Positions 17,045-26,376 are shown, counted from the stretch's first letter. The stretch: DNA of 64,000 nt from Prosthecobacter sp. SYSU 5D2 (GCF_039655865.1 NZ_JBBYXL010000010.1:186001-250000); one strand, 5' to 3'. A program made the numbers and translations. Notes: a model not told the origin generated them from the letters alone.

Positions 17045-17132
17045 GCGGTTGTTTGCAATTGTTGGCGATTGTTTACAGTTGTTGTTTAAACCACTGCAAA
17101 CGTGCGAAGCATCAACAATTGCAAACAACCGC
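17045..17132. promoter_or_regulatory. Operator region: perfect 20-bp inverted repeat plus direct repeat
   Basis: GCGGTTGTTTGCAATTGTTG at 17045-17064 is repeated as its exact reverse complement at 17113-17132. A near copy of the core, TTGTTTaCAgTTGTTG, begins at 17070, 21 bases after the first, so the left side holds two same-phase sites two helical turns apart and the right side one inverted site. The region lies between the divergent PEP-hydrolase-family and AraC genes. Paired direct 16-base sites are the usual binding mode of AraC regulators. Confidence 0.7.
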
Positions 17133-17144
17133 AAACTTCCATTC

Positions 17145-18032
17145 ATGCACGGTCCTTCTTCCATCCTCGAACTATCTGAAACGCACACGCTGGGAGCGGA
17201 GACGGAATCCCGTGTGGTGCGGGCCAGCGAGGCGGACCGGCGCGCCTGGCTGCGCGGGGCGCCTGTTTGCGGGACGCTAAAAACGCACCGCATCTGCCAT
17301 GCGGGCGTGATGACGGCGCGGGCCCCTTACCGCGTGGTGCGCATGCACCAGAGCGGCCTGTATTTCCTGGCCTGCCTGGAGGGGGAGGGGCGGGTGCTGG
17401 TGGACGGGCGCTGGCAGAAATGCAGCGCGGGCATGGCCGTGGCGCTGCCGCCTTTCATGGTGAACGCCTTTGAGGCGGTGAAGGGGAAGGACTGGCGCTG
17501 CTGCTGGGTGCGCTACGAGCAGCAGCCGGAGCAGAAGCCCATTCTTAACAGCAGCTCCCCGCAGATGGCGGCCTTCCAGGGGCAGGCGCTTTGGAATGCC
17601 ATCGAGGGGCTCATTGAAGAAGCCGGTCACGAGGCGAAGCCGGCGGCGATGTTTCACTGGGTGGAGCTGATTCAGAGCTATGTGGAGCGCTTTGCCCAGC
17701 CCTGGCAGCAGGATGACCGCCTTTGGCGCGTGTGGGAAATGGTGGCCGCCGATGTGGGGCGTGACTGGACCCTGGATGAACTGGCCTTCCAGGCTCATGT
17801 GAGTGCCGAGCACCTGCGCCGCCTGTGCCGTCGTGCGCTGGGCCGCACGCCGATGCACCACGTCACCTGGCTGCGCATGAGAAAAGCCTGCGAGCTGCTG
17901 GCCACGACGAATCTGAAGGTGGAGACCGTGGCCCACACCGTTGGGTATCAAAATCCCTTTGTTTTCAGCAATACCTTCAAAAAATGGATCGGCTGGCGGC
18001 CAAGCGAGCACCGGTCAAAAATGGCGCATTGA
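17145..18032 (+). CDS. AraC family transcriptional regulator
   Basis: A 295-residue DNA-binding regulator. Residues 1-175 are a cupin-like ligand-sensing domain (RMHQSGLYFLACLEGEGRVLVDGRWQKCSAGMAVALPPFMVNAF). Residues 190-290 hold the two AraC helix-turn-helix motifs (WTLDELAFQAHVSAEHLRRLCRRALGRTP and LKVETVAHTVGYQNPFVFSNTFKKWIGWRPSEHR). The ATG at 17145 is chosen; a longer in-frame version from 17049 would translate the operator repeats and is unlikely. The cupin type suggests a sugar signal, which fits the sugar-isomerase-like and PEP-hydrolase-family genes opposite. It probably also controls its own expression, because the operator touches its start. Confidence 0.92.
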   Translation: MHGPSSILELSETHTLGAETESRVVRASEADRRAWLRGAPVCGTLKTHRICHAGVMTARAPYRVVRMHQSGLYFLACLEGEGRVLVDGRWQKCSAGMAVALPPFMVNAFEAVKGKDWRCCWVRYEQQPEQKPILNSSSPQMAAFQGQALWNAIEGLIEEAGHEAKPAAMFHWVELIQSYVERFAQPWQQDDRLWRVWEMVAADVGRDWTLDELAFQAHVSAEHLRRLCRRALGRTPMHHVTWLRMRKACELLATTNLKVETVAHTVGYQNPFVFSNTFKKWIGWRPSEHRSKMAH

Positions 18033-18116
18033 ATCTGAGGCATTGCAGATCAGGGCGATGAAGGGGTAGGCCTCTATTTCATCAGGAAAAACGAAAGGTT
18101 CGGATTTATTTAATTC

Positions 18117-18144
18117 TTGATTTTTATGATAATAACCATAATTA
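18117..18144 (+). promoter_or_regulatory. Candidate sigma-70 promoter of the secretion operon
   Basis: TTGATT and TAATTA are spaced by 16 bases in the only strongly AT-rich stretch before gspE. A short hairpin, CCAGAC/GTCTGG (18155-18174), follows in the presumed leader just before the ATG. Confidence 0.4.
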
Positions 18145-18178
18145 TTGGGTTGTGCCAGACGGTTTTGAGTCTGGATAA

Positions 18179-19939
<1,761 letters not shown>

Positions 19940-19948
19940 GGGGCACCG

Positions 19949-20163
19949 CTTTTTTTACAGGATTAACAGGATTTCATGATTAACACGATTTCAGAACGGG
20001 GAAGAATTAACCACAGATGACACAGATGAACACAGATACTCAGAAGGATGAATGCTGGATGTGGATGGGACTAACTGGAAGTTTGGAATGTTGGATGCCG
20101 AGAGCGTGCTGAAGAACCTAAAATCAAAATCCTGTTAATCGTGAAATCTTGTTAATCCTGTAT
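19949..20163. repeat. 215-bp intergenic repeat with terminal inverted repeats, copy A
   Basis: Fills most of the gspE-gspF gap. It begins TTTTTTTACAGGATTAACAGG and ends with the reverse complement, AATCTTGTTAATCCTGTA, giving TIRs of about 18 bp. Inside is a 12-base periodic stretch (CCACAGATGACACAGATGAACACAGAT at 20012-20038). A homologous full copy sits between gspJ and gspK (23953-24165), and a left-end fragment precedes gspH (22131-22172). There is no coding capacity, so it is MITE-like. Confidence 0.75.
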
Positions 20164-20190
20164 GAATCACCTCCTTTGACCCCTGGCCTG

Positions 20191-20230
20191 ACTTTGAACT
20201 TTGAACTGAGAACTTTGAACTTTGAACTGA
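20191..20230. repeat. Heptamer tandem repeat (AACTTTG) before gspF
   Basis: Two pairs of the 7-base unit AACTTTG, separated by ACTGAG, lie just ahead of the 51-bp palindromic repeat and the gspF start. Confidence 0.7.
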
Positions 20231-20233
20231 AGA

Positions 20234-20284
20234 GGGACGCTGCGCGTCCAGATTTTTAAATGCGGACAGGAGTGTCCGCGCTCC
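20234..20284. repeat. 51-bp double-hairpin repeat, copy 1
   Basis: Two hairpins in tandem: GGACGC-TGC-GCGTCC and GCGGAC-AGGAGT-GTCCGC, followed by GCTCC. Identical architecture and the same 51-bp length recur at 22803-22853 and 26993-27043. This copy ends 11 bases before the gspF ATG. Confidence 0.85.
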
Positions 20285-20295
20285 GCTTTAACACC

Positions 20296-21540
20296 ATGCC
20301 CACTTTTTCCTACAGCGCGCACAGTCCGTCCGGTGTCATCACCGGGGAGGTGGTGGCTGGGGACCGGGCGGAGGCGATGAGTTTGTTAGGCCGGCAGAGA
20401 TTGCAGCCGTTTAAGCTGGAGCAGGCGGGGGGAGCGGGGCGGGAGGTCTCGGCAGCGACGGCGCGGGGCAGTGCGGCGGCGGCGATGCCGGGAGGACCGA
20501 TCCGGCTGAAACTGGCGCAGGTGGTGCTGTTCACGGAGGAGCTTTCCGATCTGCTCGGCGCGGGGATTCAGCTGGAGCCGGCGCTGGCGACGATGGAAAG
20601 GCGGCGGGAGCTCTCCAGCGTGAAGACGCTGGCGACGGTGCTGCGGGCGAAGGTGCGGGACGGGATGCCGTTTTCAAAAGCGGTGGCATCGACGAGCCCC
20701 AGCTTCGGGCATCTGTTTTGCGCGCTGGCGGCGGCGGGGGAGGCGAGCGGATCGCTGCCGTCCATCCTGCGGCGGCAGGTGGTGTATCTGCGGTCGCTGG
20801 CGGCGCTGCGGGCGAAGGTGGCTTTCGCGCTGATTTATCCGGCCTTTCTGGTGACGGCGGCGGTGGCGGTGACGCTGCTGTTTGTGGTGTATTTGATCCC
20901 GAAACTGACGGAGCTGCTGGATTCCACGGGCGGCTCGCTGCCGCTGGGGGCGCTAATTATTTTGAAATTCAGCGAGGTGTTCAAGGCGACGTGGTGGATG
21001 CTTTTGCTGGGCGGGTTTGTGGTTTATCTGGCGGTGAAAGGGTGGCTGAAAAGGCCGGAATCGCAGGTGCCGTGGGCGCGGTTTTTGCTGCGGCTGCCGC
21101 TGTTTGGGAACATCCTGAAGGCGCGTTTTTATGTGCAGTTTTTGGAGACGATGTCCAATTTGTTAGGCAGCGGCCTGCCGATGGTGCAGGCGATGCAGCT
21201 CACGCATCAGGCGATCGAGAATCCGCATTTTCGCGTGGAGTTTGAAGGAGTGATGCGGCATGTGGGAGAGGGCGTGAGCCTGTCGCGCGCGCTGGATCGC
21301 AGCGGGCTGTTTCCGCCGCTGCTGCTGGACATGGTGAACGTGGGCGAGCAGACGGGCGACCTGTCCGGGGCGCTGTCGAAAGCGGCGGAGCGGTTCGACC
21401 GCGAGCTGGCGCAGAAGGTGGAAAAACTCAGCGCGATGGTGCAGCCGATGATCGTCTGCCTGATGGCGGGCATGGTGGGCATCATGGCGTATCTGATGAT
21501 CACGACGATCTTCCAGACGATCTCGGGGATGAGCGGGTAG
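20296..21540 (+). CDS. gspF: Type II secretion inner-membrane platform protein GspF
   Basis: Polytopic platform protein on which the pseudopilus is built. It has 414 residues from the ATG at 20296 (MPTFSYSAHSPSGVITGEVVAGDRAEA, the normal GspF opening). An upstream in-frame ATG at 20260 belongs to the repeat and is rejected. Two homologous T2SF domains are seen: the first around residues 70-190 (FTEELSDLLGAGIQLEPALATMERR), the second around 270-390 (FYVQFLETMSNLLGSGLPMVQAMQL). Membrane segments are near 160-185, 215-240 and 380-405. It works with GspE, GspL and GspM encoded in the same unit. Confidence 0.93.
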   Translation: MPTFSYSAHSPSGVITGEVVAGDRAEAMSLLGRQRLQPFKLEQAGGAGREVSAATARGSAAAAMPGGPIRLKLAQVVLFTEELSDLLGAGIQLEPALATMERRRELSSVKTLATVLRAKVRDGMPFSKAVASTSPSFGHLFCALAAAGEASGSLPSILRRQVVYLRSLAALRAKVAFALIYPAFLVTAAVAVTLLFVVYLIPKLTELLDSTGGSLPLGALIILKFSEVFKATWWMLLLGGFVVYLAVKGWLKRPESQVPWARFLLRLPLFGNILKARFYVQFLETMSNLLGSGLPMVQAMQLTHQAIENPHFRVEFEGVMRHVGEGVSLSRALDRSGLFPPLLLDMVNVGEQTGDLSGALSKAAERFDRELAQKVEKLSAMVQPMIVCLMAGMVGIMAYLMITTIFQTISGMSG

Positions 21541-21562
21541 GAGAAGAAAAAGCAGAAATTTT

Positions 21563-21588
21563 GAAAGCAGAAAGCAGAAAGCAGAAAG
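21563..21588. repeat. Heptamer tandem repeat (GCAGAAA) before gspG
   Basis: More than three tandem copies of the 7-base unit GCAGAAA within a purine-rich stretch (21541-21602) between gspF and gspG. A degenerate version of the same GAAAGNN unit lies after gspG at 22071-22100. Confidence 0.75.
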
Positions 21589-21617
21589 AAAAAGAAGAAA
21601 TTTAAAAAGTGACCCAC

Positions 21618-22064
21618 ATGAAGATAACAAATTATCAATCAAGAATCATCCATGGTAAGACCTCCGGCTTCACGCTGGTGGAGATGGTGCTGGTGCTGGG
21701 CATTGTGGCGCTGCTGGTGGGGGCGGGGATTGTGTCGCTGGTGGGGGTGCTGGATTCGGGGAAGAAGACGCGGGTGAAGGCGGACCTGAACACGCTGACG
21801 GCGGCGCTGCGCAGCTATGAGACGGACAACATGTTCCTGCCCAGCACGGAACAGGGGGTGATGGCGCTGGTGCAGAAACCTTCATCCCGCCCGGCCCCGA
21901 CGAACTACACGCCGAAGCTGAAGAAGCTGCTGCTGGATCCCTGGGGGAACCCGTATCACTACAAACGCCCAGGCCAGAAGGACAAGGGCGGGTTTGATGT
22001 GTACTCGGCCGGGCCGGATGGGGTGGCGGATACGGGGGATGACATTGGGAACTGGGACCTCTAA
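21618..22064 (+). CDS. gspG: Major pseudopilin GspG
   Basis: Main subunit of the periplasmic pseudopilus. It has 148 residues from the ATG at 21618; a GTG nine bases earlier is possible. The prepilin leader ends at the cleavage site SG/FTLVEMVLVLGIVALLVGAG, with Glu at +5, followed by the N-terminal helix. The GspG body is recognisable: LNTLTAALRSYETDNMFLPSTEQGVMALV, then LDPWGNPYHYK and the calcium-loop-like end DVYSAGPDGVADTGDDIGNW. It requires a prepilin peptidase (GspO/PilD), which is not in the window. The minor pseudopilins H, I and J follow. Confidence 0.95.
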   Translation: MKITNYQSRIIHGKTSGFTLVEMVLVLGIVALLVGAGIVSLVGVLDSGKKTRVKADLNTLTAALRSYETDNMFLPSTEQGVMALVQKPSSRPAPTNYTPKLKKLLLDPWGNPYHYKRPGQKDKGGFDVYSAGPDGVADTGDDIGNWDL

Positions 22065-22070
22065 AAAAGT

Positions 22071-22100
22071 AGAAAGGGGAAAGCTGAAAGCAGAAAGAGG
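22071..22100. repeat. Degenerate heptamer repeat after gspG
   Basis: Four imperfect 7-base units of the form GAAAGNN in the gap between gspG and gspH. Confidence 0.5.
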
Positions 22101-22130
22101 AAGGCGATAGAAGCGCGGGGCAGGGGAGCG

Positions 22131-22172
22131 GTTTTTTTAGACAGGATTACAGGATTGGCAGGATTTACAGGA
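22131..22172. repeat. Truncated left end of the TIR-bearing repeat, copy C
   Basis: The G-rich/T-run start and ACAGGATTNNCAGGATT motifs of the 215-bp element are present, but the body and right end are missing. It lies immediately before gspH. Confidence 0.6.
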
Positions 22173-22189
22173 AGGGATTTGGATAACTA

Positions 22190-22675
22190 ATGATGTGTTT
22201 AAAAGATAGCTTGAATTTGGATGGGCCGGGCAGGGGATTGAGATCTCCGGCGCGGGGCATTTGTTATTCGGGTTTCACTTTGATCGAGGTGTGTGTGGCG
22301 ATGGCGATTGGGGTGCTGATTTTGGGGGTGGCAACGCTGAGCATGGCGGGGGTGCAGGGGGAGGCGCGGCTGAAAAAGATGGCGGCGCAGGTGGAAGCGC
22401 GGGCGCGTGGATCGCTGCTGGAGGCGGTGATGGAGCAAAGGGCAGTGCGGGTGGACCTGGCGGGCGGGCTGGGCGTGGACGGTCGCGTGCAGGTGCGGCG
22501 GGTGGGGGAGCGGGCGTTCCGGAATCCGCAGAAGGGGGAGGTGTGGGACTTTAGCCCGACGGGGGTGTGTGAGCCGGTGTCGGTAAGGGTGAGCAATGAG
22601 GCGGGGGAGATTGAGCTGGAGTTTGATCCGCTGACGGGTGTGGCGGTGAGGAAGGAGGTGCGGGTGAAGTCATGA
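22190..22675 (+). CDS. gspH: Minor pseudopilin, GspH-like
   Basis: A 161-residue pseudopilin. The leader is long (27 residues) and ends in the cleavage motif SG/FTLIEVCVAMAIGVLILGVATLSM, with Glu at +5 and a hydrophobic helix. The body is beta-rich and charged (VRVDLAGGLGVDGRVQVRRVGERAF, EIELEFDPLTGVAVRKEV). Position between gspG and gspI suggests GspH, a minor subunit near the pseudopilus tip. The stop overlaps the first candidate start of gspI. Sequence similarity among minor pseudopilins is confined to the N-terminus, so the letter is inferred from order. Confidence 0.8.
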   Translation: MMCLKDSLNLDGPGRGLRSPARGICYSGFTLIEVCVAMAIGVLILGVATLSMAGVQGEARLKKMAAQVEARARGSLLEAVMEQRAVRVDLAGGLGVDGRVQVRRVGERAFRNPQKGEVWDFSPTGVCEPVSVRVSNEAGEIELEFDPLTGVAVRKEVRVKS

Positions 22676-23250
22676 AGATGGTTTTTTCAAAATGTGGCCT
22701 AACGAGAAGGAGGGGAAGTCTTTTGCATTTGGGTAATTGCCGGAATGTGGAGGTGAATGCGCGGGTGGGGAGTGGGCGATCCATGGGAGAGGGAGAGGAA
22801 GTGGGACGCTGCGCGTCCGGGTTTTCGATGGCGGACAGGAGTGTCCGCGCTCCTCTCTCTGTGGCTGCGCAGGGCTTTGCGCTGCTGGAGATTGTGCTCG
22901 CCATCGCATTATTTTCGATTGTGGCGGTGGGGATGACGCGGGCGCTGGACCAGATTGCGCAGACGTCGAAGCAGTCGCGGCAGGAGGCGCAGGTGCTGCG
23001 GGTGCTGGAATCGGTGCTGGCGGAGGTGGCGCATCAGCCGGCGCTGAAGGAGACGACGGTGAACTTTCCCAAAAGCGCGGACGGGGTGGATGCACGCGCG
23101 AGCATTGTGAAAGTGAAGCTCATCACGAAGGACAAGACGGAGCTGGACAGCATGTTTAAAGTGGAGGCGGAGGCGTGGCTGGAGACGGGGTTCAATCGGT
23201 CGCTGAAGAGGCGCATGGAAACGTATGTTTATTCACCGCACAGTCCGTAG
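22672..23250 (+). CDS. gspI: Minor pseudopilin, GspI-like, carrying a palindromic repeat in its 5' end
   Basis: Pseudopilin with cleavage site QG/FALLEIVLAIALFSIVAVGMTRAL and a body beginning QIAQTSKQSRQEAQVLRVLESVLAEVAHQP, as in GspI. The full open frame from 22672 gives 192 residues but a 69-residue leader, far too long. The 51-bp repeat at 22803-22853 is read in phase through this leader (GRCASG...ADRSVRAPL), and its internal ATG at 22828 would give a normal 17-residue leader ending QG. The start is therefore uncertain, and the repeat may supply it. The 3' end overlaps gspJ by 26 bases. GspI, J and K form the tip complex. Confidence 0.85.
   Translation: MKMVFSKCGLTRRRGSLLHLGNCRNVEVNARVGSGRSMGEGEEVGRCASGFSMADRSVRAPLSVAAQGFALLEIVLAIALFSIVAVGMTRALDQIAQTSKQSRQEAQVLRVLESVLAEVAHQPALKETTVNFPKSADGVDARASIVKVKLITKDKTELDSMFKVEAEAWLETGFNRSLKRRMETYVYSPHSP
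22803..22853. repeat. 51-bp double-hairpin repeat, copy 2, inside gspI
   Basis: Same two palindromes as copy 1. It is exactly 17 codons long, without a stop in the gspI frame, and encodes GRCASGFSMADRSVRAP. Confidence 0.88.
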
Positions 23251-23881
23251 CCGAAAGGCGTGGAAGGGGTTCACCCTGCTGGAGGTCATCGCCGCGCTGG
23301 CGCTGATCTCGCTCATCATTGGTGGGGTGTATGGGGTGGCGGATGGGGCGCTGAAGCTGAGTGCTTCCATGAGCCGCGCGCGGACGGCGGAGCTGCGGGT
23401 GAGCAACTTCGTGCATCAATGGCGCGACTGGTTGGAATCTGTGCCGCCCACGATCCGCCTGAGCTCGGGCCTGGAAAAGGTGAAGCGCGGTGCGGCGGGC
23501 ACGCTGCTGGTGGAGGGCGGGCCGTCACCGTTCGCCTGGACGCCATCGGTGCAGCGGGCGGATGCGGTGGAGTTCGCGACGGTGAAGGGGGACAAGCCGA
23601 AGTCGTTGATGCTGCTGGTGCGCCATTTGAAGAAGCTGGAGAAACCGACGGCGCTGGATGATTACGAGGAGATCGCGGCGCTGCCGCTGCTGACGGGGCT
23701 GCGGGAGTTCAAGACATCTTTTTATGATCCGGTGGAGAAGCGCTGGTACACGAGCTGGGATGCGAAGAAGCGTGAGAAACCGCCGCTGTTTATGAAGCTG
23801 GAGTTTTCCTTTTTAGAGGATCCGCGAGAACATGAGGCGACGTTTTGGGTGGCGGATGATCTGGCGGTGCCGAGTGGGTGA
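23225..23881 (+). CDS. gspJ: Minor pseudopilin GspJ
   Basis: A 218-residue pseudopilin with a 15-residue basic leader and cleavage site KG/FTLLEVIAALALISLIIGGVYGV. The large beta-rich C-terminal part (TGLREFKTSFYDPVEKRWYTSWDAKKREKPPLFMKLEFSF) with a tryptophan-rich strand is typical of GspJ, where it packs on GspI and GspK. It overlaps the end of gspI, indicating translational coupling. A 346-base repeat-rich gap separates it from gspK. Confidence 0.88.
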   Translation: MFIHRTVRSRKAWKGFTLLEVIAALALISLIIGGVYGVADGALKLSASMSRARTAELRVSNFVHQWRDWLESVPPTIRLSSGLEKVKRGAAGTLLVEGGPSPFAWTPSVQRADAVEFATVKGDKPKSLMLLVRHLKKLEKPTALDDYEEIAALPLLTGLREFKTSFYDPVEKRWYTSWDAKKREKPPLFMKLEFSFLEDPREHEATFWVADDLAVPSG

Positions 23882-23886
23882 CAAAT

Positions 23887-23906
23887 AATGACGAATGACG
23901 AATGAT
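23887..23906. repeat. Heptamer tandem repeat (AATGACG) after gspJ
   Basis: AATGACG is repeated twice perfectly and once partly, and recurs after a GCATGCGGG-type palindrome at 23921-23930. Confidence 0.65.
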
Positions 23907-23952
23907 CCCGCATGCGGGAACGAATGACGGAATGGGCGTGGGGCAGGGGGGC

Positions 23953-24165
23953 GTTTTTTTTGACAGGATTAACAGGATTGCAGGATTAACAAGATTTCAG
24001 ACGGGGAAGGATTAACCAGATGACACAGATTTACACAGATATTTAGAAGGATGAATTTTGATCAGGATTGGGACTAACTAGAAGTGTGAAATAACGGATG
24101 CAGAGAATGTGCTGAAGGCTTGAAATCAAAATCCTGTTAATCCTGAAATCTTGTTAATCCTGTAT
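23953..24165. repeat. 213-bp intergenic repeat with terminal inverted repeats, copy B
   Basis: Homologous over its whole length to 19949-20163, including the T-run, GACAGGATTAACAGGATT left end, the CAGATGACACAGAT core, AGAAGGATGAAT, GGGACTAACT, and the right end AATCTTGTTAATCCTGTA. Differences are scattered substitutions and small indels, so the copies have diverged for some time. Confidence 0.78.
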
Positions 24166-24196
24166 AAGAGAACCTGCCCGCACTCCTGACTTCTGA

Positions 24197-24219
24197 GCAC
24201 TGAATACTGAATACTGAAC
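24197..24219. repeat. Heptamer tandem repeat (ACTGAAT) before gspK
   Basis: Three successive copies of the 7-base unit ACTGAAT/ACTGAAC, ending nine bases before the gspK ATG. Confidence 0.7.
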
Positions 24220-24227
24220 CCCGCCCC

Positions 24228-25157
24228 ATGATCCTCCACTCCATCACTCCCCGTCGCCAGGGCTCTGCGTTGATCGCGGTGTTCTGGATGATCGCGGTGC
24301 TGGGGCTGGTGATCTATGCGGGGGCGAAGGCGCTGGAGGCGGACTCGGCGTATGCGCGGCAGATGCGGGGGCGGACGTATGCGAAGCGGATGGCGCACAT
24401 GGGACTGGAGATCGGGCGGCATCCGGGGCTGCCGTTGCATGATCCGTTGCTGCGCTACACGAGCGCTGAAGGGGGCTGGTATGAGGTCAAGATTGTGGCA
24501 GAAGAGGCGCGGCTGAACATCAATGTGCTGATGCAAATGGATGACCGGGTTTTGCTGCCGAGGCTTTTTGCCGCCTGGGGGCTGGAGCCAGACTTTGCGG
24601 CGGGACTGCGGGATGCGCTGAAGGACTGGGTGGATGCGGACTCGCACATCAGCCTGAACGGGGCGGAGTCGCGGGAGTATGAAAAGGCGGGGCTGGAGGG
24701 GATGCCTTTTAACCGGCCGTTTCAGGCGGTGGAGGAGATGCGGCTGGTGCGCGGCATGGCGGAGCTGGACGCGCTGAGGCCGGACTGGCGGGAGTGGTTC
24801 ACGGTGTATGGGGACGGGCGTGTGGATGTGAATGATGCGCGCCCGGAGCTGATCGCGCTGCTGGCGAATGTGCCGATGGAAAGGGTGGGGCCGCTGCTCA
24901 CACTGCGGGCCGGTTTGGACGGGATGCAGGGCACGGAGGATGATGTGAAACTGGCCTCGGTGCCGCAGGTGGCGCAGCTTTTGGGGGTGTTTCAGCCGCT
25001 CATCGTGGAGCAACTCACGCAGTGGATTCAGTTCAACGGACCGATACGGCGCATTGAAAGTAGTGGCCAGTTCGGTGATATTCGGCGTCGTTGGGTGCTC
25101 ATCACTCAAAATCAGAAAGCGCTCTGGCGCGGCGAGATTCCCCCTCATGGCCTCTAA
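24228..25157 (+). CDS. gspK: Pseudopilus tip protein GspK
   Basis: A 309-residue minor pseudopilin capping the GspI/J/K tip. The leader is QGSALIAVFWMIAVLGLVIYAGAKALE, without the Glu at +5, as is normal for GspK. The body carries the GspK pattern: AEEARLNINVLMQMDD, the helical FAAGLRDALKDWVDADSHISLNGAES, EKAGLEGMPFNRPFQAVEEMRLVRGM and VDVNDARPELIALLANVP. The ATG at 24228 follows a heptamer repeat. The 3' end overlaps the next gene by 11 bases. Confidence 0.9.
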   Translation: MILHSITPRRQGSALIAVFWMIAVLGLVIYAGAKALEADSAYARQMRGRTYAKRMAHMGLEIGRHPGLPLHDPLLRYTSAEGGWYEVKIVAEEARLNINVLMQMDDRVLLPRLFAAWGLEPDFAAGLRDALKDWVDADSHISLNGAESREYEKAGLEGMPFNRPFQAVEEMRLVRGMAELDALRPDWREWFTVYGDGRVDVNDARPELIALLANVPMERVGPLLTLRAGLDGMQGTEDDVKLASVPQVAQLLGVFQPLIVEQLTQWIQFNGPIRRIESSGQFGDIRRRWVLITQNQKALWRGEIPPHGL

Positions 25158-26373
25158 ACCCCGAAAATCCACCCAAGACCTGCTGATGCCGGGCGCTGCT
25201 GGCTGGGAACGCTGGACGGCCCCGGCGGGCGGGGTGTGCACGCGGGTGGCGGAGTATGGGCCGGGCGTGGCGGGGGGGTTTGGCAAGGAAATGATGACGC
25301 GTCTGCTGGCGCTGCCTTTGGGTCATGTGTGGGTGCTGCCCGCCTGGCTGCAGGGGGCGGAGGCGCATCTGCGGGACATGGCGGCGCTGCATCTGGAGCG
25401 GCTGGGCGTGACGGTGACGGATCTGCCAAACGGCCTGCAAGTGCGGCCTGTGGCGCAGCGGGATGGCGCTTTTCTGGTGTGCATGACGGCGCTGAAGGAG
25501 GGCCATGCGCCGCTTTGGGACACGGGGCGGCTGCCGGATGAGGTGCTGCTAAGCGCGGACTGCCTGCCGCTGCCACCGGATGCGATGGTGATCTATCGCG
25601 AACTGGGCAAACTGGTGCTGGTGATCACGAACGGCAGCGAGATGGTCTATGCAAGCCCGCTTTCGTCTCATGATCTGGATGAGCATGCGCTGGGGGAGGT
25701 GAACCACCTGTGCCTGCAGCTCGGTTTTCAAGGTGTGCTGGGGCAGGTGCAAAACATCATCCTGTGGCTGGAGGAGGAGGGGAATCTGGAGCAGGTGAAA
25801 AAGGTGACGGGTCTGCCTGCGCTGCGGATACCGAGGCCTGCGCCGCTGATGCCGAAGCCGGGCCGCAGCACGCTGGTGCCGCCGGAGATCCTGAAGGCGC
25901 GCGAGCAGGCAGCACGGTCCGCGCGCACGCGGATGCTGGCGCTGACGGCGGGCTTTGCCGTGGCGGCGGCGGTGGCGGTGATGGCGGTGCTCATTGCCCT
26001 GGCCACGCAGGAGCGGGACCTGCTGCGCGAGCGCGTGGCGGAGCTGACGCCGGCGGCTTCTCAGGTGCTGGATCACAAACGCAGCTGGCTGGAGGCGGCG
26101 CCCGCCGTGGACCCGGCGCACTTCCCCATGCAGGTGCTGCTGGAGTGCCAGGTGCCGAAGGCGGCCGGGGAGGTCTCCATGACACATTTTGAATGGCAGC
26201 CAGACCAGGTGCTGCTGCGCGGGCGCACGCCATCGCCCTCGATGGCGCTGCAGTATGCGCAGGAGATCCAGGCCGTGAACGGGCTGATGTTTTACACTTG
26301 GGAGACTCCTGCGCCCACCATTGCCAGTGACAACAGCGCCACCTTTGAGCTGAAGGGAGGCGTGAAACCCTAG
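25147..26373 (+). CDS. GspL-like assembly platform protein
   Basis: A 408-residue bitopic inner-membrane protein. The cytoplasmic half (residues 1-255) resembles the actin-like domain of GspL/PilM, which docks on GspE (MTRLLALPLGHVWVLPAWL, LLSADCLPLPPDAMVIYRELGKLVLVITNG). A single membrane helix, MLALTAGFAVAAAVAVMAVLIALA, lies near 263-286. A periplasmic ferredoxin-like domain follows (VSMTHFEWQPDQVLLRGRTPSPSMALQYAQEIQAV). The ATG at 25147 (MASKPRKS) is chosen; the longer open frame would overlap gspK by more than 100 bases. The name rests on topology and position. Confidence 0.75.
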   Translation: MASKPRKSTQDLLMPGAAGWERWTAPAGGVCTRVAEYGPGVAGGFGKEMMTRLLALPLGHVWVLPAWLQGAEAHLRDMAALHLERLGVTVTDLPNGLQVRPVAQRDGAFLVCMTALKEGHAPLWDTGRLPDEVLLSADCLPLPPDAMVIYRELGKLVLVITNGSEMVYASPLSSHDLDEHALGEVNHLCLQLGFQGVLGQVQNIILWLEEEGNLEQVKKVTGLPALRIPRPAPLMPKPGRSTLVPPEILKAREQAARSARTRMLALTAGFAVAAAVAVMAVLIALATQERDLLRERVAELTPAASQVLDHKRSWLEAAPAVDPAHFPMQVLLECQVPKAAGEVSMTHFEWQPDQVLLRGRTPSPSMALQYAQEIQAVNGLMFYTWETPAPTIASDNSATFELKGGVKP

Positions 26374-26376
26374 GCC

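Noticed and set aside
17049-17144. N-terminal extension of the AraC regulator
   Set aside because: It would translate the operator repeats. The ATG at 17145 gives the expected regulator.
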